Assembly (NCBI RefSeq): GCF_900102035.1
Contig: NZ_LT629689.1
Location: 4,758,001-4,822,000, forward strand
DNA from: Pseudomonas extremaustralis
Lineage (GTDB): Bacteria; Pseudomonadota; Gammaproteobacteria; Pseudomonadales; Pseudomonadaceae
Direction of reading: 5' to 3'
Length of the DNA stretch: 64,000 nucleotides
In this document: positions 23,921 to 33,793 of the stretch, one piece after another
Layout of the letters: each line of letters starts with the position of its first letter
How positions within the stretch are numbered: the first letter of the stretch is position 1
Position numbers and translations under genes: made by a program
The notes under the pieces: generated by a model
Database searches by the model: none
Told to the model about the DNA's origin: nothing
What the model saw: only the letters and a program-made list of their open reading frames with translations

Positions 23921-25261
23921 TCACACCTCCTTTTCAACAGGTTTGATGCCGCGATCCGGGCTGACCCAGCGCGCGCGCTTCTGGTGCTGCTTGAACAGCA
24001 CCCTGGGGAAGCTGACCAAGGTGGTGAACAGGCTCACCAGCCAGAACACCATCGGGTACCACACGGTCCAAAACAGGGTTTTCCACAGGTCTTTTTCGTA
24101 GCGCCGGTCGATCAGGATGCTCACCGCGAACTGCAGCAGGCACACCATCGCCAGCACCAGCCCGGTGAACGCCGGCGGCATCAGCGACTCGACGGTAATC
24201 GCCTGGGGCAACGGGATGAACTTGCCCACGCTCCAGAAGATCACCGAAAGCATGAAGGTGAACGCCCAGCCGGTGGACAAGCAGTATTCGAACAGCAGCG
24301 GCCACAGGTAGCGATGACGCCACTGCCAGATGCCACGGATGTTCTTGAACAGCACCTCGGCACCGCCCTGGGCCCAGCGCAGACGCTGGCGCCACAGGCC
24401 GCCGACGGTTTCCGGCATGAGGATCCAGCACAGTGCGCGGGGCTCGTAGAAGATGCTCCAGTGATCGAGCTGCAGCTTCCAGCTGACATCGATGTCCTCG
24501 GTGATCATGTCGGTGCTCCAGTAGTCGACGCGGTCCAGCGCCTTTTTACGGAACGCCACCACCACACCGGACACCGTGAAGATCCGACCGACTACCCGTT
24601 GGGTGCGCTTGATCAAACCGATGATCGAGGAGAACTCGCCCACCTGCACGCGGCCGATCAAAGTCGAGCGCGTGCGGATGCGCGGGTTGCCGGTCACGGC
24701 GCCCAGGCGCGGGTTGTCGAGCATCGGCGCGACCAGGTAGGCCGCCGCGTTTTTGTCGAGCAATGCGTCGCCGTCGATGCACACCAGGTATTCGCTGCGC
24801 GACGCCACCGCGCCCATGCGCAAGGCCACGGCCTTACCCTGGTTCTGCGCCAGGTGCAACACCCGCAGGCGTGGGTGCTGCAAGGCCAGGGCATCGAGCA
24901 CCTGCGCGGTGTTGTCCGTGGAACCGTCGTTGACGGCGATCACTTCGATATTCGGGTACACCTGGCCCAGCGCGGCTTCCAGGGTGTCGGCGACGTTTTC
25001 CCCTTCGTTGTAGCAAGGGATGATGATCGAGATCAGCGGGTTGCCGGCCAGAGGCGGCGCCGGGGTGTCGTCTTCCCACGGCCAGTGGCGCTCCCAGTGC
25101 AGCCAGAAGTACAGGCCGCCGGCGATCCACAGCGCCGACATGAACAGCGGGTAGAAAAACACGAAGTCCATCAGGAACTGCCCGGTGACCAGGAAGATCA
25201 GGCCCAGGGGCACGCCCAATACCAGTGCCAATACGAATAACGCCAGGATTCTGTCGAACAT
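23921..25261 (-). CDS. pgaC: PgaC, poly-beta-1,6-N-acetylglucosamine synthase (GT2)
   Basis: 446 residues from ATG 25261 ([13 protein letters not shown]); the upstream extension of the frame overlaps pgaB and is rejected. Two N-terminal membrane helices precede the GT2 domain ([56 protein letters not shown]) and the processivity motif QRLRWAQG (QxxRW). Several C-terminal helices follow. It polymerises UDP-GlcNAc into PNAG and passes the chain across the inner membrane, with PgaD as partner. Operon position pgaA-B-C-D on the minus strand. Confidence 0.96.
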   Translation of the reverse strand: MFDRILALFVLALVLGVPLGLIFLVTGQFLMDFVFFYPLFMSALWIAGGLYFWLHWERHWPWEDDTPAPPLAGNPLISIIIPCYNEGENVADTLEAALGQVYPNIEVIAVNDGSTDNTAQVLDALALQHPRLRVLHLAQNQGKAVALRMGAVASRSEYLVCIDGDALLDKNAAAYLVAPMLDNPRLGAVTGNPRIRTRSTLIGRVQVGEFSSIIGLIKRTQRVVGRIFTVSGVVVAFRKKALDRVDYWSTDMITEDIDVSWKLQLDHWSIFYEPRALCWILMPETVGGLWRQRLRWAQGGAEVLFKNIRGIWQWRHRYLWPLLFEYCLSTGWAFTFMLSVIFWSVGKFIPLPQAITVESLMPPAFTGLVLAMVCLLQFAVSILIDRRYEKDLWKTLFWTVWYPMVFWLVSLFTTLVSFPRVLFKQHQKRARWVSPDRGIKPVEKEV

Positions 25262-25263
25262 GG

Positions 25264-27261
25264 TCAAGGGTTCCATTGGTTGGAAAGGGCCGGACGCACG
25301 GTGTTCAGGTCCGGCGAGTTCTCCAGGAAGTTGTCCGGGTAATAACCAAAACTCGTGACCCCCTGGCGTTTGAGCACACCCATCCATTGCGCCATCTGCA
25401 CACCATCGATATCGGGCGCGGCCTTGGTGCGCCAGTCTTTGGCTTGCAGCTCAAAGACCGTCCGCTGCAATGCCCCAGGGCGTGCCTTGACCGTGGCGAC
25501 CAGTTTTTCCAACCAAGCATTGGACGTCTTCAGTTCCTGCCCTTCCATCAGCGGCATGGCCATGGGCGCGGTCCAGTCGTAGGTCTGGAGGAAATCGTCG
25601 AGGTTCTGCGCGAACCACGCCTCGCTGGCCGGGTTGAGCATCGGTTCGGCGAAGATATTCCGCGCGGTCTGCACCTGCGGCCCACCGATGGCGCGCACCT
25701 TGGCGGTCAGCTCCTGGGTGAAGTCGATCAGGTAGCGGCTCTTGAATCGCGTCCAGCGCTGCATCACCGCCGGGTCGGCGCGCAAGGCCGCGATGCTGGT
25801 GGGCAGGCCGTGGGCAGCGTAGGCCTTGAGCGCGGCGGGGCTGGCGTCTTCGAAGTCCGACAGCAACGCATCGTCGTGGTACAGCACACCGTCGATGACA
25901 CTGTTGCGCGCCAGGTCCTCATAGAGCTCGCCGATGATCTTGCGCACCTGCGGGTCGAACGGCGACAGGCGCTGGTATTGATCCGGGTCGAGGCCGACCT
26001 GGCCGGTTTGCGGATCCCAGCGGGTCACGCGCGGCAGCTTGGGGTCGAGGGCGAAACTCAGCACCGGCATCCACGCATACACGCTGGCATGGGCACGGGT
26101 GCGCAGTTGCCAGGCGACGCGGTTGAACAGGTCGGCGCGCACCGGCAGGTGGCGGTTGGGGAAGTACAGCTCATGCACCAGGCCGTCGCCCTTGGGGTCG
26201 GCGAAAGCTTGCAGGAACACGGTGCCCGCGCCCATGTCCATGACGCGCTGCACCAGTTGGTCGAGGTTGCGCGCCTGCTGCGCCGCGTCCGGGTCGTAGA
26301 CGTTGTCCAGGTCCACATGCAGCACGCGCAGCGGCGCCTGGGTTTGCACCGCGACGATGCTGTTGGCGAAATGCTCGCCGTCCGGATCGGAGGCCACCAG
26401 GAAGCGTGGGCTGTTCATCAGGGCGGTCGAGCTGTCGAGGCCGTCATCCAGGGTCAGGGCCATCTCATAGCCATGCTCGCCGACGATCGCCAGCGAGGTG
26501 CCTTTGGCCACGCCATAGGGCCACACCCACACCCGTGGCGCCTTGCCGGTGACGGTGCGGATCTTGTCGGAGATCGCCACCACATCCGCACGCATCCGCG
26601 CCTGGAACTGCGCTTGGGTTTCATAGCGGCCGGTGGCCGGATCAAAGCGCAGGGAGGTCGCCGCCGGCTCCAGGTTGCCCTGGGGGTTGGCCAGAATGCC
26701 TTTGTGACTGGCATCGGTGTGGGCGGCGATTTCCACCAGGCCGGACTGGGACACTTCACGAATCTGCTGCCAGGTGAGGAACTCGCCACGCGGCCGTGGT
26801 GAGCCGGCAAAGTCCACCGGTTGGTTCGACGGCGTGTCGATCCAGGTGCCGACCGGCGCGAGCAAGGCCGGCCAGCGATAGGCGCGCAGGATCGGCATCA
26901 CGCGGGTGTAGAAGCTCGAATAGCCGTCATCGAAGCTGAGCAGGATGGCTTTGGGCGGCAACACCGGGCCACCCCGGCGCGCTGCGAGAATCTGGTCGAC
27001 AGTCACCGGCTGATAGCCGTTTTCGCGCAGCCAGGCCAACTGCTCGATCAACCGTTCGGTACGCACCGCCACCACCGCCTGATCGGGGTCGCGGTCCTCG
27101 ACGTCGTGGTAGGCAATGCCCAGGAAGTGGTTTTTCGGCCACGGCGCTTCGTTGGCCGGGGTCGGCCGCTCGGCGGGTGGAGTGAAGGGCGCGGGTTGCT
27201 GGGCGCAGGCGCTGGCCAGCAATACACCCAGGACCAACAAGCAACGGCTGAGGACGGTCAT
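25264..27261 (-). CDS. pgaB: PgaB, PNAG deacetylase lipoprotein
   Basis: 665 residues, the normal PgaB length. Lipobox LLASAC after [13 protein letters not shown] makes it an outer-membrane lipoprotein. The N-terminal NodB-type deacetylase has the metal motifs YHDVED and [11 protein letters not shown] and the HxxxH in [11 protein letters not shown]. The C-terminal glycoside-hydrolase-like barrel ([29 protein letters not shown]) binds and can cleave PNAG. It removes part of the N-acetyl groups and is needed for export through PgaA. pgaC starts within 3 bases of its stop. Confidence 0.96.
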   Translation of the reverse strand: MTVLSRCLLVLGVLLASACAQQPAPFTPPAERPTPANEAPWPKNHFLGIAYHDVEDRDPDQAVVAVRTERLIEQLAWLRENGYQPVTVDQILAARRGGPVLPPKAILLSFDDGYSSFYTRVMPILRAYRWPALLAPVGTWIDTPSNQPVDFAGSPRPRGEFLTWQQIREVSQSGLVEIAAHTDASHKGILANPQGNLEPAATSLRFDPATGRYETQAQFQARMRADVVAISDKIRTVTGKAPRVWVWPYGVAKGTSLAIVGEHGYEMALTLDDGLDSSTALMNSPRFLVASDPDGEHFANSIVAVQTQAPLRVLHVDLDNVYDPDAAQQARNLDQLVQRVMDMGAGTVFLQAFADPKGDGLVHELYFPNRHLPVRADLFNRVAWQLRTRAHASVYAWMPVLSFALDPKLPRVTRWDPQTGQVGLDPDQYQRLSPFDPQVRKIIGELYEDLARNSVIDGVLYHDDALLSDFEDASPAALKAYAAHGLPTSIAALRADPAVMQRWTRFKSRYLIDFTQELTAKVRAIGGPQVQTARNIFAEPMLNPASEAWFAQNLDDFLQTYDWTAPMAMPLMEGQELKTSNAWLEKLVATVKARPGALQRTVFELQAKDWRTKAAPDIDGVQMAQWMGVLKRQGVTSFGYYPDNFLENSPDLNTVRPALSNQWNP

Positions 27262-27273
27262 GGTCAGGCTCTT

Positions 27274-29754
27274 CTAGAAACGGTAAGTGAGGTCGACGAG
27301 CAGGCGCAGATCGCGTTCGCGAGCACCGTCATAAGGTCGGCTGATCAGGCTGAGGTTGGCCCCCACGTCCAGGACATCGTTCCAGCGCAAGCGTTGGCCA
27401 TAACCGATCAGGCCGACGCCACCGGTGGAATAATCCCGCTGGCTGTAGGTTCCCGCACCGACTTGGAACTGCTGACTCCACTGGGTCTCGTAGCGGTGAT
27501 AGAGCACGTGGTTGACGTTGACGATGGGCAATACGCTGAAGTCGGACCTGGGGTTGAAGTACACCGTGTCTGCCTTGCTGTTGTGGCTGGCGCCGACTTC
27601 CAGGCCCAGGTCCACTTGCACATGGGACGAGCTGTAGAGGCCCTCGCGGCCGGTGAGCAAGGCTTCGACCCGGTCGTTGCCGTCGCTGAAATGGGACGGG
27701 CTCAGGGACAGTTTCCATTCGCGGCTTTCATTGGCGCGCCAGCGGATAAAGCCGCTGCCGCCGTTGGCGGTGATGTCGGCGTTCAAGGCCCGCAGCGGCG
27801 TGGTGGCCAGCAGGTAGCCGAGGCTGGCGCCGTATTGCCAGTTGTCATTGATGTCGCGGGTCATCGACACCGCCGCGCCCTGCTTGCTGCCGAAGCCGTA
27901 GGAATGGTTGGACACCTCGGCTTCCAGGGTCATGTCACGGGTACGCCGCTCCACGCCCACGCGCTGGAAACGGTGCTGGCCGGTGCCTTCGGTGAAGTCG
28001 GCGGTGGCGTATCCGGCGCCGGCGAATACGCGCCAGTCTTCGTCGATGGGCGGGCTGTAGAGCACGCTTTCGATGCCCCAGTCGCGGCTGCCGCTCACCG
28101 CACCGGCATCCTGGTTATTACCACCGCCATAGCTTTTGCCGGTGTAGGCCTCGACGCGCAGCTCGGCCATGTCGTGCACATCGCGCAGGCGGCTGAGGCG
28201 CTGCACCTGGCGGTTATCGGGGTTACGCGCCAGGACGTCATCGGTCAGCGCATCCATTTGCCGCCATTCCTGCAGGTCCATGGCGGTGTAGGCCTGGCTC
28301 ACTTCCAGGCCGATATCGCGCGGGGCCTGGGTTTCGGTTTCCTTGAGGGTGCCTTCGGCGCGACGCGGCCACTCACGGGCGCGGTACATGTCGGCCTGGG
28401 CCACGCGCAGGCCGACATTGCCCGGCGCCTTGGCCACCAGGGCTTCAAGCCCGGCTTCGCTGCCCGGCAGGTCGCCGCCGTAGGTGCCAGCCTGGGCCGC
28501 GAGTTGCTGCGCGTCCATCCAACTGTCGCTGGGGTTGCCGATCGGCAGGCCCTTGAGTTCGACGCGCGGTTTTTCCTGGTTGGCCAGGTTGCTGGCGACC
28601 TCTCGGGCCTCCATCACCTTGTCGCTTTCGAGCAAGGCATAGAACAGCGCGGTGCTGTCTTCGACACGATCAGCCGGGTCGGCATCCGCTGCGCTCAGCG
28701 CCTGGCGATACAGCGGCTCGGCCTTTTCCGGCTCGCGCTGGTCGAGGTAGGCGGCGGCCACCCAGCGCACGGCGTAGGTCGGCAATTGCACGCCTTCGCC
28801 TTTCAGGGTTTCGTACTCGCGGATCACATCCGCCATGCGCGCCCGCGCCTTGAGGGCGCCCAGGCGGTCGATACGCCAAGTCACTACGTCGTCGTGGGCG
28901 CCGGGCTCCGGGGGCCAGCGGGCGAGCAGTCGGTCGTAATCCTGCAGCGCGCGGTCGGCGATGACATAGCGTTCCTGTTCAGTGCGCGTGGCGAACTCGG
29001 CCATGCGCACGCGCTCGGCGGCGAGGTCGCCTTCCAGCCGGCGCTGGGTGACCGCGTCCAACAGGCCGGGACGCAGGGCCGACAGGCGCAACGCCGGCTC
29101 CGGCAGACGGGCTTTTTGCAGGGCGACGATGTATTCGCGGGCGACGTCGGGTTTGTCGCCGGCGCGGATGAATGCTTGGTCGAATTCATGCAGCGCGTCG
29201 TAGTTCAAGCCTGCACGGGTCAGCGCGTAGCCCAGGGCCATGCGCCGGTTGGGGTCATCAGGCTTGGCCGCCACCAGCGCGCGGGTGCGTTGCACGGCTT
29301 CGCTGGCCTGGCCGCCATCGGCCTGGGTGAGGGCCAGGCCCAATTGCAGGTCGACATTATTTGGCTCGCGCAACAGCGCCTGGCGATAGACCGCCTCGGC
29401 CTGGGCCCATTGCTTCTGGTTGCGATAGGTGCGCGCGACGGTGGCCAGCGCCTGGGTGCTCAGGTTGCGATGTTTACCCTGGGCCTCGTACACCTGCAGC
29501 ACTTCGGCGTCCTGGCCGGCCCACCCGGCGATGACCAGGTGATCGCTGACCTGGCCTGGGGTCTGGCGTTCGCTGGAGAGCTGACGAAGTTGCGTGAGCG
29601 CAGGGGTGAAGTTGCCGTTGCGCGCCTGGATGATCAGGGCGTCGTAGGCCGGATCGGCCTTGGCGAAAGCGGGCACCAGCAGTTGGCTGCACAAGGCGAT
29701 CCCGATGAGCAGTCGCAACCGGCCTGAAGCACTGAGGGGGAGGTTTCGCAACAT
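27274..29754 (-). CDS. pgaA: PgaA, outer-membrane PNAG export porin
   Basis: 826 residues from ATG 29754, with AAGGAAG 8 bases upstream (the frame opens 7 codons earlier at 29775). A signal peptide ends in LLVPAFAKA. The N-terminal 500 residues carry TPR repeats (WAQAEAVYRQALLREPNNVD, PEKAEPLYRQALSAADADPA), which interact with PgaB and polymer in the periplasm. The last 300 residues have alternating beta strands ending in a terminal aromatic residue (LRLLVDLTYRF), a barrel in the outer membrane. First gene of pgaABCD. Confidence 0.96.
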   Translation of the reverse strand: MLRNLPLSASGRLRLLIGIALCSQLLVPAFAKADPAYDALIIQARNGNFTPALTQLRQLSSERQTPGQVSDHLVIAGWAGQDAEVLQVYEAQGKHRNLSTQALATVARTYRNQKQWAQAEAVYRQALLREPNNVDLQLGLALTQADGGQASEAVQRTRALVAAKPDDPNRRMALGYALTRAGLNYDALHEFDQAFIRAGDKPDVAREYIVALQKARLPEPALRLSALRPGLLDAVTQRRLEGDLAAERVRMAEFATRTEQERYVIADRALQDYDRLLARWPPEPGAHDDVVTWRIDRLGALKARARMADVIREYETLKGEGVQLPTYAVRWVAAAYLDQREPEKAEPLYRQALSAADADPADRVEDSTALFYALLESDKVMEAREVASNLANQEKPRVELKGLPIGNPSDSWMDAQQLAAQAGTYGGDLPGSEAGLEALVAKAPGNVGLRVAQADMYRAREWPRRAEGTLKETETQAPRDIGLEVSQAYTAMDLQEWRQMDALTDDVLARNPDNRQVQRLSRLRDVHDMAELRVEAYTGKSYGGGNNQDAGAVSGSRDWGIESVLYSPPIDEDWRVFAGAGYATADFTEGTGQHRFQRVGVERRTRDMTLEAEVSNHSYGFGSKQGAAVSMTRDINDNWQYGASLGYLLATTPLRALNADITANGGSGFIRWRANESREWKLSLSPSHFSDGNDRVEALLTGREGLYSSSHVQVDLGLEVGASHNSKADTVYFNPRSDFSVLPIVNVNHVLYHRYETQWSQQFQVGAGTYSQRDYSTGGVGLIGYGQRLRWNDVLDVGANLSLISRPYDGARERDLRLLVDLTYRF

Positions 29755-29936
29755 ATCGTGAGCTTCCTTACACACGGAAAGCTTTAACGATAGGTGGTCC
29801 TGAGCAATTTGCCTCAGGGTGCCGACGTCTGATGACCCGGCCGGGCTTTCCTGGGGTCACTATCTCCGACGTCTGAATCGAAATGCACAAACCGGAACAT
29901 TTGTTCAGATTTGCCCCGCCATTCTGAAATACAAAT
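29755..29936. promoter_or_regulatory. pgaA promoter region with an 11-bp direct repeat
   Basis: About 180 bp upstream of pgaA. CCGACGTCTGA occurs twice, at 29822-29832 and 29866-29876 (44 bp apart, about four helical turns). Such phasing suits a regulator binding two sites on one face. No regulator gene is adjacent to pgaABCD here. Confidence 0.4.
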
Positions 29937-29962
29937 GGGGGAGTGGACTGGCCTGCTCCCCC
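29937..29962 (-). terminator. Terminator candidate of the DUF945 gene
   Basis: GGGGGAG...CTCCCCC stem-loop (7-bp arms, 12-nt loop) about 25 bp after the DUF945 stop; on the minus strand it is followed by ATTTGTATTTC, only moderately T-rich. Confidence 0.6.
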
Positions 29963-29987
29963 ATGATTGCTTTCGGTGTTGACTCTT

Positions 29988-31484
29988 TTACTGCGCGCCG
30001 CTCACCGCACCGACTTTCGCGATCACAAAACCAATGAACTGCTCGACGGTCATCTTCTGGCCGTTGAAGATCACTTCGTTGTTGGCGTAGTGCAACTTGG
30101 ACACCACGTCGCTGCCCACCAGGGTCGCCAGCTGTGTGCCAACGGCCATGCCGCTGACCATATCGCTGGCCATCTGGGATTGCTGCTCGATGGCTTGAGG
30201 GTCGGTCACGCCACTCACCTGCGCTTGCAGGGCGGCAACGTCGGCGATCATCGGCTTGGACAGGGTCAGGTTGGCGTCCAACAGCGCGATCACCTGCTTG
30301 CCCAGCTCAACCGGCGGCAGTTCCATGGACGCGGGCTTGGCCAGGTCCAGCGCGAGGCTGAATCTGCTTTCGCCGTGGGTGGTTTTCAGGGACAGGTTTT
30401 CCAGCGCCAGGTGGGGCTTGGCCGCCAGCAACTGGTTGACGTTGGCTTCGACCAGGGCCTGCTCGGCGTCGGTCAATTGCAGCTCCGGCACCGGTTCGCC
30501 GGCGGCGGCAGCGGCTTGCACCGGCTGCATCTTGTCTTGGTACAGCTTGGTCAGCAGCAGGCCCGACGGTACGTCGATGTTCTTCAAACTCAGGGCCATG
30601 GCGGCGGAACCAACCGGTTTGCCCTGGTAGCCGATCTCGTCGATCTTGTAGTCGACGCGGCCGTCCATGTTGTTGTCTTTGATGTCGCTGCTGTCTTTCT
30701 GCTCGAAGCCCTTGAGGGTGAGCACGGCTTTCTGCGGGCCGAAGGTCAGCTTGGTGTCGGTCAGCTCGATCGTGTTCTGGCCGGTGTAGAAACCGAAAGT
30801 GGATTTCTCGACATTGCTGGCCACGGTCAGGCCGGCGAATTCAACGTCGAAGGGCGCGCCATTGGCGTCGACCACCGCGACCTTGAGGCTGTTCATGTAG
30901 CCATCGGCCTTGACCTTCTTGCCCTCGGCGGTGCTGTCGATGTCCAGGTTGGCGCCGGAGAAGCTCACCGAGGACGTGTCGTCCTTGAACTCCAGGGGCA
31001 GCAGTTCGAGATTGCCGTTGACCGAGCGGTTGTAGCCGATATTGACGACGCCTTTGAGGGGCGAGACGTCCTTGGCGGCGGCGAACCATTTTTCGCTGGT
31101 GGCGTTCTTTTCCAGTGCGTAGTGACTGGTGGCCATGACCGGCAGCCATTTGAACGACACCAGGCGCGAGAACGGCAGCGGGCCGTGTTCGATATGGTCG
31201 ACGAACAGAAGTTCGGGGTTGGGGTTCTGCTCACCAAAGAACGAGCCCTGCGCCTTGACGCGATAATGCGCGGTGCTGCTGAACAAGCCACGCTCCAGGG
31301 ACGCCAGCTCCAGGACAACGCTGCCGTCGACGCCGGCCATGGAGCGCTGCAGTTCCTTGTTGGCATCCTGGATCGCCGTTTGCAGCACCGGCTCAAGTTG
31401 CTTACCGGTGTACCAGGCACCGCCTGCACTGACGACGCCAACGGCGACAACGAAACCCAAGAGAACGACTGCTGGCTTATTCAT
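29988..31484 (-). CDS. DUF945 (YdgA-like) membrane-anchored periplasmic protein
   Basis: 498 residues. The N-terminal signal anchor (MNKPAVVLLGFVVAVGVVSA) is followed by AWYTGKQLEPVLQTAIQDAN, the standard start of DUF945/YdgA proteins. The rest is beta-rich (FGFYTGQNTIELTDTKLTFG, KVKADGYMNSLKVA), as in AsmA/DUF945 relatives. It is probably anchored in the inner membrane with a large periplasmic domain. The function of the family is unsettled; envelope homeostasis is suspected. It is a single-gene unit, followed by a hairpin at 29937-29962. Length is typical. Confidence 0.88.
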   Translation of the reverse strand: MNKPAVVLLGFVVAVGVVSAGGAWYTGKQLEPVLQTAIQDANKELQRSMAGVDGSVVLELASLERGLFSSTAHYRVKAQGSFFGEQNPNPELLFVDHIEHGPLPFSRLVSFKWLPVMATSHYALEKNATSEKWFAAAKDVSPLKGVVNIGYNRSVNGNLELLPLEFKDDTSSVSFSGANLDIDSTAEGKKVKADGYMNSLKVAVVDANGAPFDVEFAGLTVASNVEKSTFGFYTGQNTIELTDTKLTFGPQKAVLTLKGFEQKDSSDIKDNNMDGRVDYKIDEIGYQGKPVGSAAMALSLKNIDVPSGLLLTKLYQDKMQPVQAAAAAGEPVPELQLTDAEQALVEANVNQLLAAKPHLALENLSLKTTHGESRFSLALDLAKPASMELPPVELGKQVIALLDANLTLSKPMIADVAALQAQVSGVTDPQAIEQQSQMASDMVSGMAVGTQLATLVGSDVVSKLHYANNEVIFNGQKMTVEQFIGFVIAKVGAVSGAQ

Positions 31485-31621
31485 GAAGTGACCTGATCAA
31501 ATCCTGTGAGAAGTGGGCTGTCTTCCTTGACCCCCGGGAGGAGGGCTGAAAACGGGGGGAAGATTAGCACTGGCGGCCGCGAACGGCCCAGCTTTTCAGA
31601 GGGTTCAGGTCGACCGTTGGT

Positions 31622-32254
31622 TCACGAATATTCCAATTCGATTTCGTCGAGTTGGTGGTCGAAACTCTTCAGGCGCGCGGTCCAGGTGTACACCAGCACC
31701 TCGAATTCACGGTGGATCACGGCATTGCCGGGGGTGTCGGCCTTGGGATCGCAGAAGTCCAGTTGGTAGCGCTCACGGGCCATCTGGGTGGCGACGTCGG
31801 ACAATTCCCGCGCGTTATTCAGCCAATGCCTACCTTCGGCGACCTGTCGATCCAGCACCACGCATTGTTTTTTCAGGACTTCGAGGCTTTTTTCCAGGGG
31901 CGTGCCGGTGAGGTCGCCCATGACTTCCTGGAAGGTACGCCCCGGCTGCCAATAGCTGCCCCAGAAATAGCGGTCGAAGACCGTCTCGACCCGGCGCAGG
32001 GCGACCTTGGTGTCCCAGATCGCCACGCGGGTCTTGCCTTGCTCAAGGAGCTTTTTCTTCACCCGCAGATTTTGGTAGGAGGCCCAGGCGACCACGCCAA
32101 TCGACAAGGTGCCGATCACCAGGCACGCACTGTCGAGGAACACCATGGCCTTGTCGATTTGATGGGCGAGCATGACGCCGTAGAAGTAAGTCGCCGATAA
32201 CAGCACCAGTGCGAAGAACACGCACCAGAAAGCGGGAGCATAAGGGTTTTTCAT
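31622..32254 (-). CDS. Two-pass inner-membrane protein, unknown function
   Basis: 210 residues from ATG 32254 (MKNPYAPAFWCVFFALVLLS); GGGGATT about 8 bases upstream favours it over the in-frame ATG at 32275. Two transmembrane helices at about 8-28 and 38-58 are followed by a soluble helical domain (RVAIWDTKVALRRVETVFDR, QCVVLDRQVAEGRHWLNNAR). This head-plus-helical-tail layout is common among uncharacterised Pseudomonas membrane proteins. It is close to neither neighbour's operon. Function cannot be assigned. Confidence 0.7.
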   Translation of the reverse strand: MKNPYAPAFWCVFFALVLLSATYFYGVMLAHQIDKAMVFLDSACLVIGTLSIGVVAWASYQNLRVKKKLLEQGKTRVAIWDTKVALRRVETVFDRYFWGSYWQPGRTFQEVMGDLTGTPLEKSLEVLKKQCVVLDRQVAEGRHWLNNARELSDVATQMARERYQLDFCDPKADTPGNAVIHREFEVLVYTWTARLKSFDHQLDEIELEYS

Positions 32255-32350
32255 TATTGGAATCCCCATGAGCAAACGCGAGCAGTGTCAAGCGAGCCGC
32301 CGGCCGGTCAAAAAGCCCCGCGACTCGCCTGTCAAAGCATAGCTAGTCGC

Positions 32351-33793
32351 TCAGGGTTTGCCGGCCTGCGAGGCTTGCGTTCGTCCGCTTTCCCAGCCGC
32401 CGCCCAGGGCCAGGAACAGATCGATCTGGCTCATGGCGACCTGGGTGTTGGCCGCCGCCAGCTGCGCGCGCACGTCGGTGTAGGTGCGGGTGGCTTGCAG
32501 GTCGGCCAGGAACGACGCGCGGCCGGCCTGGAAGAAACGGTGGGTCTGGTCGGCGGCTTCACGGGCAGAGTCGTCGGCTTCGGCCAGGGCGTCGCGGCGT
32601 TGCAACTGTGCGGTGTATTGGGCCAGGCCCGTCTGGGTTTCGCGGATGGCGTTGAGCACCACGCCGTCGAAATGCGCCAGGGCGCCCTGGGTCGCGGCTT
32701 CGGCCTCATGGATACGCGCCCGCGCGCCGTTGGTCGGCACCGACCAGCTGATCAGCGGGCCGAAGCCCCAGCGGTTGGTGGCCGGCTGACCGAGGTTTTC
32801 CAGAATACCGACGGTGCTGACGGAGGCGCCGATGCTGATGTCCGGGTACAGCGCACCGGTCGCCACGCCGATACGTGCGGTGGCGGCCGCCAATTGGCGT
32901 TCGGCCTGGCGCACATCGGGGCGACGCTTGAGCAGCGCGGCGCCGTCGCCCACCGGCAGCAACTGGGCGATGTGCGGCAGCTCGGCGCACGTCCCGGTGC
33001 CCGCCGGCAACTGGTCCACCGGTTTGGCCAGCAGCATCGACAGGCGGAACAACCCGGCCTGGCGCGCGGCTTCGTAGCGCGGCATGTCGGCGCGCAAGGA
33101 TTTGTATTGGGTCTGCGAGCGAGTCACCTGGGTTTCATCACCGCGCCCGGCGTCACGCAGGCGCTGGGTGAGCTTGGTGCTCTGGGCTTGCAGGTCCAGG
33201 GATTCGTTGGCAATCGCCAGCTCTTCGTTGGCCGCGCACACCTGGGTATAGGACCGCACCACATCGGCCACCAGGGTGATGCGGGCGATGTCGGCGGCGG
33301 CTTGGGCGGCATCGGCGCTGGCCTGGGCGCTTTCGATGCCGCGTTGCAGGGTACCGAACAGATCGAACTGATAAGAGGTGCTGATCCCGACGCTGCCGAT
33401 ATTTGCCACCGGGACTTTATCCGCCAGCAAAAACGCTTCGCCCGATTCCTGCAGGCGCTGGACCTCGGCCTTGGCGCCAGCGCTCCAGCCGCCGGCGGAT
33501 TCGGCTTGCTGCACCTGATAGCGCGAGCGCTGCAGGTTGGCCGCCGCCACGCGCAGGTCAGTGTTGGAGGCCATGGCCTGGCGCACCAGTTCATCCAGGC
33601 GCGGGTCCTGGTACAGCTTCCACCAGTCCGCCGGCACCGGCGCCGACACCACGTTGTTGCCCTCGCCCGCCAGTTGCCCTTGCAGGTCACCACGGTTGAC
33701 CGCGGCCTTGTCCGGCAATTGGTAATCCGGGCCCACTACCTGGCAGGCCGACAACAGCAAACCCAACGCGGCGGTGGCCAAAAGCTGCTTCAT
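32351..33793 (-). CDS. Outer-membrane efflux lipoprotein, NodT/TolC family
   Basis: 480 residues. Lipobox LLSAC in MKQLLATAALGLLLSACQVV. Two OEP repeats follow, with typical segments DWWKLYQDPRLDELVRQAMA, NTDLRVAAANLQRSRYQV, RITLVADVVRSYTQVCAANE and RPDVRQAERQLAAATARIGV. It forms the trimeric outer-membrane channel of a tripartite pump. It overlaps the HlyD adaptor gene by 4 bp (ATGA) and is the last gene of the MarR-FUSC-DUF1656-HlyD-OMF operon. Confidence 0.93.
   Translation of the reverse strand: MKQLLATAALGLLLSACQVVGPDYQLPDKAAVNRGDLQGQLAGEGNNVVSAPVPADWWKLYQDPRLDELVRQAMASNTDLRVAAANLQRSRYQVQQAESAGGWSAGAKAEVQRLQESGEAFLLADKVPVANIGSVGISTSYQFDLFGTLQRGIESAQASADAAQAAADIARITLVADVVRSYTQVCAANEELAIANESLDLQAQSTKLTQRLRDAGRGDETQVTRSQTQYKSLRADMPRYEAARQAGLFRLSMLLAKPVDQLPAGTGTCAELPHIAQLLPVGDGAALLKRRPDVRQAERQLAAATARIGVATGALYPDISIGASVSTVGILENLGQPATNRWGFGPLISWSVPTNGARARIHEAEAATQGALAHFDGVVLNAIRETQTGLAQYTAQLQRRDALAEADDSAREAADQTHRFFQAGRASFLADLQATRTYTDVRAQLAAANTQVAMSQIDLFLALGGGWESGRTQASQAGKP

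Noticed and set aside
26821..29727. 968-codon plus-strand frame antisense to pgaB and pgaA
   Set aside because: Overlaps two well-identified genes fully and has no domain signature.
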